A DNA stretch of 64,000 nt, taken from Polaribacter glomeratus (GTDB lineage: Bacteria; Bacteroidota; Bacteroidia; Flavobacteriales; Flavobacteriaceae). The stretch lies in the NCBI RefSeq assembly GCF_002954665.1, contig NZ_MSCM01000002.1:1243718-1307717 (forward strand), given 5' to 3'. This document shows, piece by piece, positions 26,845 through 33,106 of this stretch. Made by a program: the position numbers and the translations under genes. Position 1 is the stretch's first letter. Each line of letters begins with the position of its first letter. The notes under the pieces are model-generated. The model did not search any database. It was not told the DNA's origin and saw only the letters and a program-made list of their open reading frames with translations.

Positions 26845-27882
26845 TTATGATTGTTGTTTTTTTGATTTTCTCATTTTTCCTACAAAATAAAATAGCACAA
26901 GAATTAAAGCGATAAGTCCTACAACAATAAGAGCCGTATTCTTCATTTTATCTTTTTTAGCGTTTTCTAAATCAGTTTTTTGCTTTTCTAACGCTGCGTT
27001 TGCTTCAATACTTTCTCTAATATTTAAAGCTGCTAACTCTTGCTTATTATATTGTTTTGTTTCAAAATTATTTTTATTACCAGAGTAATATTGAATTTGA
27101 CCGTTAATTGAATCGCTTTCTTTTGAGTTTGTTTCTAAGTTTGAGGCTATTACTTTAAGTTGATCCATTAACCTGCCTTGTTCTTCTTTAGCGTACTCGT
27201 CAAATATTTGTTTAGCAGTGTAATTATTTCTAATTTTATTACCAAGAGATTTACGTTGCTCATCAATAGATGTTACTTGATCTTTTACATCTGCAATAGT
27301 AGTTTTTAAGGTTTTAACTTTTAAAGTTTGTTCTCTTATTTTTCCATTTATACCAGCTAAAAGTGAATCTACTACTTTAAAATCTTCTGGTGCAGCACCT
27401 TTAGACCACAAAGCACTGTGTTGCGCGTCATAAACAGTTTTTTCTTCGTTTAATAAACCAATTTTCTTTTCAGCTAATACCGTTTCTTTTTCTTGCAATA
27501 CTAGTTGTTCAGAGGCATTTTCTCTTTGCCCTTTAAGTTCTGCTAATTTAGAATTAACACCTTCAATGCCTGGTGCAATTTTCTTAGCATTTACTTGTTC
27601 TAAAGATTTTTTAACTTCTGTTAATAACTTAGAAACTGAATCTTTTTTTCTATTAAGTATTGCTAATTTTTGTTTTGCTGATAACTGAGTGTTTTTTAAA
27701 TCGCTTAATTTATCGCTTATATTGCTTATCGAATCTTTATAAGAAACAACTTCTACTTTTACCGTTTCAGTAGTTTGTTGCTTGCTTTTTAATTCTTCAA
27801 GACTATTTGATTTTGATTTTTGTTCTCCACAAGCCATCAATAAACTTAAAAAGAGAGCATACATTACATATTTTGTTTTCAT
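26845..27882 (-). CDS. Coiled-coil lipoprotein with C-terminal membrane anchor
   Basis: The 345-residue protein starts with a lipoprotein signal with lipobox LLMAC (Cys18), with no acidic surface-export signal after it. About 290 residues of nearly continuous coiled coil follow (about 25–310). A single membrane helix (about 315–337, NTALIVVGLIALILVLFYFV) and a basic tail (GKMRKSKKQQS) end it. A lipid anchor at one end and a membrane helix at the other could bridge outer and inner membranes. First gene of the operon, 18 bp after an ECF-type promoter element. Function unknown. Confidence 0.78.
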   Translation of the reverse strand: MKTKYVMYALFLSLLMACGEQKSKSNSLEELKSKQQTTETVKVEVVSYKDSISNISDKLSDLKNTQLSAKQKLAILNRKKDSVSKLLTEVKKSLEQVNAKKIAPGIEGVNSKLAELKGQRENASEQLVLQEKETVLAEKKIGLLNEEKTVYDAQHSALWSKGAAPEDFKVVDSLLAGINGKIREQTLKVKTLKTTIADVKDQVTSIDEQRKSLGNKIRNNYTAKQIFDEYAKEEQGRLMDQLKVIASNLETNSKESDSINGQIQYYSGNKNNFETKQYNKQELAALNIRESIEANAALEKQKTDLENAKKDKMKNTALIVVGLIALILVLFYFVGKMRKSKKQQS

Positions 27883-27900
27883 CGATTAAATAATTTGTAT

Positions 27901-27941
27901 AGTTACTCTTATATGACTGTAACTTTTTAAATAAGTCACTT
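27901..27941 (-). promoter_or_regulatory. ECF-type promoter of the 27882→22951 operon
   Basis: Read on the minus strand: AAGTGACTT, 12 nt, ACAGTC, 8 nt, GTAACT, then 18 nt to the ATG. It contains TGAC–N17–GTC, the spacing of ECF sigma promoters. The same blocks with the same N12/N8 spacing precede the ECF sigma gene at 32167–32207, and with N12/N10 the OmpA-like gene. Confidence 0.75.
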
Positions 27942-27973
27942 AATAAAGTTATATTTTTGAAAAATATTTTATA

Positions 27974-28016
27974 AAGTGACTTTTAAGTCTTTTTACAGTC
28001 AAATAATTAAGTAACT
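27974..28016 (+). promoter_or_regulatory. ECF-type promoter of the OmpA-like gene
   Basis: AAGTGACTT (27974–27982), 12 nt, ACAGTC (27995–28000), 10 nt, GTAACT (28011–28016), then 16 nt to the TTG start. TGAC–N17–GTC is preserved. It faces the minus-strand copy at 27901–27941, so the 150-bp gap is a divergent ECF promoter pair forming a near-palindrome. Confidence 0.75.
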
Positions 28017-28032
28017 ATAAAACACAAGAAAA

Positions 28033-29127
28033 TTGAAAACTAATAACCACCTTACAATTCTATTATTGCTTTTTTTATCACTATCGGGAATTACAACTAA
28101 CGCACAACAAGTAGAGGTAGATAATTCTGAAAGTTTAATTGTGATGAGTGAAGATGATATTATCTCTTTAGCGAATACATTGAGAGAACTCAAAAAAAAC
28201 TATACAACTAGCGTTTCTTCAAATAAAGCTAATACAGCAAACACCAAAATTAGCACTTTAGATAAAAGCATTTTAGAAGTAGCGTATTTAAAAAAGCAAA
28301 TTGTTTTATTAGAAGCGCAAATAAAAGAGTATGAAACTGCTAAAAACAGCACAATCTCGAGTTCAGCAGCAATTAATAATACGAATAGTTTAAATCAAAG
28401 AGAACTAAATAGCATTAAGCAAGACATCAATCAGCTTAGAGATCTTATCAGTCAATTGGCAATTAAAACCAAAAGTGACCTTACTGTTATTGTGCCATCA
28501 ACTCAACTTATTACTAAAACAGAAATAATGCCAGTGGTAACTAAAACAAAAATAGTGCCAGCTGTAACCAAGGCAGAGATAGTGCCAGTGTCAACAATTA
28601 TTAAGGAGCAAATACCAACTGAAAACAAAGAAAATTTAGCGCTAAAAAAACAATTAGATAGCCTTACTGTTTTAGTTAAAAACTTTAAAGAGGCAGATTA
28701 TACTAAAGATTTTAAGACTTTAGAAAACAGAATTGAAGAATTAAAGAAAGAATTAGCTTTAAAAGAAGTTGCACAACCTGTTGTGGATAAAAATTTAATA
28801 AATAAATACAAAGGATTTACTAAAGACATTTATTTTTCTAATAACTCTAAAGTTTTAAACGACCAAAGCACTAAAATAATTGATGAATTAAATGAAATTC
28901 TTACTAAAAATAATAATATAGATCTCGTTGTCAAAGGATTTGCTAGTAATAAAGGTGCAGCGTTGTACAACGAAAATTTATCAATGATGCGAACAGAATC
29001 TGTGAAAAAAGCATTGATTTTAAAAGGTGTTAATCCATTAAGAATTTTAACAGAATACCACGGTATAGATTACAATGCAAAAGCTGATAAAGCAAGAAGA
29101 GTTGAAATTTCTATAATAGTTAGATAA
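28033..29127 (+). CDS. OmpA-family protein with coiled-coil and short repeats, TTG start
   Basis: The 364-residue protein starts at TTG (28033): the next in-frame ATG would remove the signal peptide (about 1–24, TTNAQ), and the promoter spacing fits this start. A helical/coiled-coil region contains three 9-residue units of the type KTEIMPVVT (codons at 28516–28596). It ends in an OmpA peptidoglycan-binding domain (about 258–364), with KDIYFSNNSKVLNDQSTK and late Arg-Arg-Val-Glu. There is no N-terminal barrel, so it is probably a periplasmic or outer-membrane-associated peptidoglycan tether. Divergent from and probably co-regulated with the coiled-coil lipoprotein operon. Confidence 0.85.
   Translation: MKTNNHLTILLLLFLSLSGITTNAQQVEVDNSESLIVMSEDDIISLANTLRELKKNYTTSVSSNKANTANTKISTLDKSILEVAYLKKQIVLLEAQIKEYETAKNSTISSSAAINNTNSLNQRELNSIKQDINQLRDLISQLAIKTKSDLTVIVPSTQLITKTEIMPVVTKTKIVPAVTKAEIVPVSTIIKEQIPTENKENLALKKQLDSLTVLVKNFKEADYTKDFKTLENRIEELKKELALKEVAQPVVDKNLINKYKGFTKDIYFSNNSKVLNDQSTKIIDELNEILTKNNNIDLVVKGFASNKGAALYNENLSMMRTESVKKALILKGVNPLRILTEYHGIDYNAKADKARRVEISIIVR
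28516..28596 (+). repeat. Three in-frame 27-bp tandem repeats in the OmpA-like gene
   Basis: Units at 28516–28542, 28543–28569 and 28570–28596 encode KTEIMPVVT, KTKIVPAVT and KAEIVPVST. They lie in the linker before the OmpA domain and could vary in number between strains. Confidence 0.75.
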
Positions 29128-29149
29128 TAATCGACACATATTTAATTTA

Positions 29150-29189
29150 AAAGAAGGCTACGAAATTATTTAATTTTTTAGCCTTCTTT
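29150..29189 (+). terminator. Terminator after the OmpA-like gene
   Basis: AAAGAAGGCTA (29150–29160) pairs with TAGCCTTCTTT (29179–29189) around an 18-nt loop, followed by a short T-rich stretch. The stop codon is 23 bp upstream. Confidence 0.7.
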
Positions 29190-29295
29190 CTTTGGATGAA
29201 TTTAGCGAAATTTAAAGTTATTAATTTGTTTTACAAACTATTTTCACTAGATTTTAGCAACTATTTATTGTTCTTTTAAAGGTGGCTCATAAAGC

Positions 29296-29332
29296 AAAAA
29301 GACCTAAACTTGATGTAAGTTTAGGTCTTTTT
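29296..29332 (-). terminator. Terminator after the LapA-like gene
   Basis: A 16-bp perfect stem (29296–29311 with 29317–29332) with core GACCTAAACTT, loop GATGT, and A/T runs at both ends. It sits 20 bp past the stop of the minus-strand gene and is symmetrical enough to act in both directions. Confidence 0.88.
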
Positions 29333-29352
29333 GTATAAAAAATTAAGTAAAC

Positions 29353-29562
29353 TTAATTGCCAATCTTTTTTGTTACAGGTTTCTTTATAGATGCCAAAAT
29401 ACCAACAATTACTCCAATCGCAAAACTACCAAGTATAATAAGTACTCTAGACATTGTTAATTTCCAGAATAAAAACTTAACATCGGTAACTTCAACATTT
29501 TGTATTGAAAATATTACGATAACGGTAGCAAATACAATTGCCAATACAGTTTTAAACTTCAT
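29353..29562 (-). CDS. LapA-domain small membrane protein
   Basis: The 69-residue protein has two membrane helices (about 4–22 and 38–58) separated by the QNVEVTDVKFLFWKLTMS loop, typical of the LapA (lipopolysaccharide assembly protein A) domain family. A short basic tail follows. It starts 4 bp after the head GIN protein gene, so they are co-transcribed. The role in this phylum is not well defined. Confidence 0.82.
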   Translation of the reverse strand: MKFKTVLAIVFATVIVIFSIQNVEVTDVKFLFWKLTMSRVLIILGSFAIGVIVGILASIKKPVTKKIGN

Positions 29563-29566
29563 AGAA

Positions 29567-30388
29567 TTACTTTTTTATAATTTGCGATTTATCGTTTAAA
29601 CCTTCAACTTTAATTTCTGGGTTTCCATAAACATAAATATCACTTTTACCTTTTGCATAGATATTTAAATCTTTGCTTGCATTTACACGTATTTTGGAAG
29701 AATCGGAAGCATTAATAACTGCACTCGTAGTCTTTAATTTTCTTGCATCAATATCCGAAGAACCTGTAGTAACAAGGTTTAAATTGTCGCTGCTACCTTT
29801 AATACTCATATCTGATCGTTTGTTCAATGCTAAATTAAAATTATCTGTAGAAATACTTCCTTTTAAATTAGCGTTGTCGTTTAAAGTCATAGTAGTTTCT
29901 TTACTATTTAATTTTAAATCTCCCTTAGCGTTACCATTCATTTGTAGCCTTAAATTATTCGATTTAATATCTAAATCAAAATCAGAACCATCTAAACTTA
30001 TCAATTCTACATCCTCTAATTTTAAATTATTTTGACCTTTAATTTTAGCATTTTGACCAATAGTAACTTTATTAAGTGATAAAAAGGTTACATAAATTTC
30101 TAATTTTTTGCTTGATACAATATTGCTGGTTGTTGAGATTTTTAATTTTCCGTTAAAAACCTCAAAACGAATAACTTCTGCTAAATTCGAGTCTGTTTTT
30201 AAACGATACCCTTCAGAGTTTGTTTGCATTAAGGATACTTCTAATCCATCTGTTACCTCTAATTCTGTGTAGCTGTCTAAGTCTTTGTAAACTTCAACTA
30301 CATCTTTATTTCCTTTAATTTTTTGTTTTTTCTGTGCAGTTATTGTTACAGAAAGTAATAGTAATACTGCTATTGTTATTGTTTTCAT
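29567..30388 (-). CDS. Head GIN domain (DUF2807) secreted protein
   Basis: The 273-residue protein has a signal peptide (about 1–18, ITAQ). A long right-handed beta-solenoid-like region follows of alternating short strands with Ser/Asp/Asn turns (GSDFDLDIKSNNLRLQMNG type), as in the DUF2807 or head GIN family of Bacteroidota. These are envelope proteins of unknown function, often near sigma or anti-sigma genes. The 136-bp gap to the MscS-type gene includes an ATT×8 microsatellite in the leader. Confidence 0.85.
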   Translation of the reverse strand: MKTITIAVLLLLSVTITAQKKQKIKGNKDVVEVYKDLDSYTELEVTDGLEVSLMQTNSEGYRLKTDSNLAEVIRFEVFNGKLKISTTSNIVSSKKLEIYVTFLSLNKVTIGQNAKIKGQNNLKLEDVELISLDGSDFDLDIKSNNLRLQMNGNAKGDLKLNSKETTMTLNDNANLKGSISTDNFNLALNKRSDMSIKGSSDNLNLVTTGSSDIDARKLKTTSAVINASDSSKIRVNASKDLNIYAKGKSDIYVYGNPEIKVEGLNDKSQIIKK

Positions 30389-30414
30389 TGTTTAAATTTT
30401 ATGTTAAAAAAGTG

Positions 30415-30438
30415 ATTATTATTATTATTATTATTATT
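30415..30438 (-). repeat. ATT×8 trinucleotide repeat in the leader of the DUF2807 gene
   Basis: Eight perfect ATT units lie 26–49 bp upstream of the gene start, in the 5' untranslated or promoter area. Such tracts can change length by slippage and alter expression. Confidence 0.85.
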
Positions 30439-30524
30439 TGTGATCTTATTTTTCTCGTACTTTAAAAGTATTTGTTTTAATTATAATTGATAAAATTTAA
30501 ACTAAACGCTTTAGAAAATCCTTT

Positions 30525-31370
30525 TTAATTAGTATTTTTTTCTTTTTTCTTTATTACTATTTTGCTAACAACCTCCTTAATAGGTATTACAATTTCATCG
30601 CCATTTGAAACTTGAACACTTAAGCAAATATTATCTATAGAAATAATTTTACCAGAGATATCGCCAATAGTAATTAATTGTCCTATTTCGAAATTGCGTT
30701 TAGAGTAAAATGAAAAAAGTAAACTGTTAATAATGTCTTTAGAGCCTAAACCAAACCCAATTACAACAGTTGTTAATAAGCCGCCTAAAATTAATGTAAG
30801 ATTGTTTGTAATTAAGTCTGTGTTAACACCAGCTTGATTCATTGCCGTAACTGTAATTGTAACAATAATTATATAAAACACGAAGCTGCTAATAATTGAA
30901 CCTCCTTGTAAATCAAAAGATTCAAACAAACCTTTAATTGTTTTTTTGATAAAATTAGCAATGTATAAACCAATCATAAATAAGGTAATTGCGCTAAATA
31001 ATTTAGGTAAATAACTTAATAATTTACCTATTTCTATAGATACAATCTCCCAGTTCATTATATCTGAAGCTATAATTAAAAAAACTAAAAAAAGCACCCA
31101 TTTTACAAAACCAACAATTACAGAAGTAACATTAAATTTTAAATCTGTTTTGCCAAATAAATTTTTTTCGTTGATGACTTCTGTTAATTTATCAACCTTA
31201 GAAAACTTTAAAGCTCGTTTTAAAAGAAAGGTTACTAATTTTGTAAGTATCCAACCAATCATTAATATTAATATTGCAAAAAGCACTTTTGGTGCAGCTT
31301 CTGCAATGTTATGCGCCATTTGGTTTAACGACGTCATTGTTAAATTTTTAATATCACTAATTGTTTCCAT
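30525..31370 (-). CDS. Short MscS-type mechanosensitive channel
   Basis: The 281-residue protein has about five hydrophobic segments (about 28–52, 80–103, 120–142, 158–178, 187–212). The last contains LILGGLLTTVVIGFGLGSKD, which matches the MscS pore helix plus linker. The beta-domain (FEIGQLITIGDISGKIISID) follows, but the protein ends soon after it (KKKEKNTN), so the usual C-terminal alpha/beta vestibule is missing. It follows the 60-residue gene by 24 bp, inside the sigma-factor operon. A tension-gated channel as direct partner of an ECF sigma factor is suggestive. Confidence 0.85.
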   Translation of the reverse strand: METISDIKNLTMTSLNQMAHNIAEAAPKVLFAILILMIGWILTKLVTFLLKRALKFSKVDKLTEVINEKNLFGKTDLKFNVTSVIVGFVKWVLFLVFLIIASDIMNWEIVSIEIGKLLSYLPKLFSAITLFMIGLYIANFIKKTIKGLFESFDLQGGSIISSFVFYIIIVTITVTAMNQAGVNTDLITNNLTLILGGLLTTVVIGFGLGSKDIINSLLFSFYSKRNFEIGQLITIGDISGKIISIDNICLSVQVSNGDEIVIPIKEVVSKIVIKKKEKNTN

Positions 31371-31394
31371 TTTTGTTACTTTTAAATTTATTGA

Positions 31395-31577
31395 TTATTC
31401 TTTCTTCTTTTTTTCAAAAAAGGTCTTCGCTGCTTTTGGATAATTGAACATAAACAAATTTGCCACTTCTTGAAACAATTTTATTCTTGCAATCTCAGAC
31501 ATGACTTTTACTTTAAAATCGCTTGGCGTTTCTTGAGGCGGATGTGCAATTTTTTTAAATGGGTTCTGTTCTTCCAT
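31395..31577 (-). CDS. 60-residue protein coupled to the ECF sigma factor
   Basis: I recognise no family. The small basic protein has no membrane segment: a Pro-rich start (MEEQNPFKKIAHPPQ), a helical middle (SDFKVKVMSEIARIKLFQEV) and a Lys-rich end. It starts 3 bp after the sigma gene stop and precedes the MscS-type gene. The place is where an anti-sigma factor is normally found, and no classic one (FecR, zinc-binding or TM anti-sigma) is present. It could be a soluble regulator of the sigma factor; this is inference. Confidence 0.7.
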   Translation of the reverse strand: MEEQNPFKKIAHPPQETPSDFKVKVMSEIARIKLFQEVANLFMFNYPKAAKTFFEKKKKE

Positions 31578-31580
31578 TAC

Positions 31581-32153
31581 TTAGTCTTTTAAATTATTGT
31601 AGGCTATTATTATTCTTGCTTTTGCTCTTTTAAGCCTCATCTTTACAGCACTTTCGTTAATTTCTAAAATATCCATAATATCTTTTATAGAAAAATCGTC
31701 TTGGTATTTTAATAATAGTATCATTTTATCTTCTGGTGCTATAATCTCTAATGCAAGCTTTAGTAAATTTTCTCTCATTTGAAAAAGAGAATAATCTTCT
31801 GTTTCTTCTTGAAAAGCATTCAAGTCTTCAAGTTCCATCTCATTAGAACTAACTGTTTTTATCACATTTTTATTTACATAATCTACACACATATTATAAG
31901 TTAAGGAATACATCCATGTAGAGAATTTTGATTTACCTTGAAAAGTTGATGATTTTTGATACAATTTTACAAAAACGTCTTGCGCCAAATCTTTAGCTTC
32001 TGCATTTGTTTTTGTAAAACCATAACATTTATTATAAACGATGTTCGAGTATCTCTCGTACAAAACTCCAAAGAGTAAGTCATTTTTAGTTTCATTTATT
32101 TGTTGCACAAGCTCCTCGTCTGTTAAATCGTGGAACGCATTTTTATTTTTCAA
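31581..32153 (-). CDS. ECF-type RNA polymerase sigma factor
   Basis: The 190-residue protein has sigma region 2 (about 28–95), including AEAKDLAQDVFVKLYQ and the FSTWMYSLTYNMCVDYVNK recognition helix. Region 4 (about 130–188) contains FSIKDIMDILEINESAVKM as the helix–turn–helix. Length is normal for ECF factors. The gene is preceded by an ECF-type promoter element that is shared with the OmpA-like and coiled-coil-lipoprotein promoters, so it is probably autoregulated. Next genes are the 60-residue protein (3 bp) and an MscS-type channel, suggesting a response to envelope tension or osmotic change. Confidence 0.93.
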   Translation of the reverse strand: MKNKNAFHDLTDEELVQQINETKNDLLFGVLYERYSNIVYNKCYGFTKTNAEAKDLAQDVFVKLYQKSSTFQGKSKFSTWMYSLTYNMCVDYVNKNVIKTVSSNEMELEDLNAFQEETEDYSLFQMRENLLKLALEIIAPEDKMILLLKYQDDFSIKDIMDILEINESAVKMRLKRAKARIIIAYNNLKD

Positions 32154-32692
32154 GGGTTTAAAAATTAGTTACAATTGTTTGACTGTGTTTTTAATAAAAA
32201 GTCACTTTAAATTTAATTAATAACATAGGTTTTCTGCTGTTTTTTAGAAAACAGGATGAATTATTTTAAAATATTTTGAACAGATTACTCGTATAAGAAA
32301 CTACATTCATCTATTTTTTAATTGATAAAGTTTTTTAAAGGGTAGCCTTTTTAGCTCGATATAGCAATCAAAGGCATTAAAAGAAACTTCTAAAAAGGCT
32401 GTCTTAAATTTAGTCTTTTAAAATTAAAATAGCTACAATAATAGGTAAATGATAGATTTAAAAATCAAATAAAAACGGACTATAATTAACCTATACCTTA
32501 CTTTACAATAAAAAGTTAATGAGGTTGTCATGATTGTTTTAGTTTTTAATTACTCTAAAAACAGAAGTTTATGATAATAATCTTGTGTTTGATAATTAGT
32601 CTAAAAATGAATCTTAACTTATTTTTAAGAAGCAATTTTATTTAAATATAAAATTACAATGCTTTAATAAAACAACCAAAAACTATAATAAT
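32154..32692. other. 539-bp gap holding the sigma-factor promoter and an inverted repeat
   Basis: It contains the ECF-type promoter at 32167–32207 and a perfect 11-bp inverted repeat, AGCCTTTTTAG (32345–32355) with CTAAAAAGGCT (32391–32401), with a 35-nt loop. No reading frame of interest. A segment like AAGGCTGTCTTAAATTTA near 32395 recurs approximately, in inverse orientation, near 63690. Confidence 0.6.
32167..32207 (-). promoter_or_regulatory. ECF-type promoter of the sigma-factor operon
   Basis: Read on the minus strand: AAGTGACTT, 12 nt, ACAGTC, 8 nt, GTAACT, then 13 nt to the ATG. TGAC–N17–GTC fits a typical ECF -35/-10 pair. Identical blocks and N12/N8 spacing occur at 27901–27941. 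Confidence 0.78.
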
Positions 32693-33097
32693 TTACACTT
32701 TTAAAGAATCGACAATTTTTTGTAAAACTTCTGCGGTTATTGGTTTTGTTACAAAATCTGAAATTTCCTTAAAGTTTTTTGATCGTTCTAAATCTACAGG
32801 GTCAATTGACGAAGTAACCATATAAATGATTATCTTTTTGGCAATTTGGGGTGCCAATTTTGTGTATTCTTCCATAAACTGAAACCCATTCATAATGGGC
32901 ATATTAATATCTAAAAAAATAAGATCTGGCAGTTTTTCTGGGTTTTGCTTGTTTTCATTTATAAAATTATAAGCTTCTTCACCATCAGGAAAAGTAATTA
33001 TATTTTCTGTTAGTTTCTTTATTTTTAATATCCTTTGCATAAAGAATTTATAAACTTCATCATCGTCTATAATACAGATACTTTGATTTTGTAGCAT
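32693..33097 (-). CDS. Single-domain response regulator (CheY-like)
   Basis: The 134-residue receiver domain has acidic residues DDDE at 11–14, the phospho-acceptor Asp63 in FLDINMPIMNG, Thr/Ser in MVTSS and Lys in TKP. There is no output domain. It lies 9 bp after the sensor kinase gene, so it is the probable cognate regulator, acting by protein contact or in a phosphorelay rather than by binding DNA. Confidence 0.92.
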   Translation of the reverse strand: MLQNQSICIIDDDEVYKFFMQRILKIKKLTENIITFPDGEEAYNFINENKQNPEKLPDLIFLDINMPIMNGFQFMEEYTKLAPQIAKKIIIYMVTSSIDPVDLERSKNFKEISDFVTKPITAEVLQKIVDSLKV

Positions 33098-33106
33098 AAT
33101 TTTATT

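Noticed and set aside
27961-28032. Start of the OmpA-like protein at a later ATG
   Set aside because: It would delete the signal peptide; the TTG at 28033 keeps it and fits the promoter distance.
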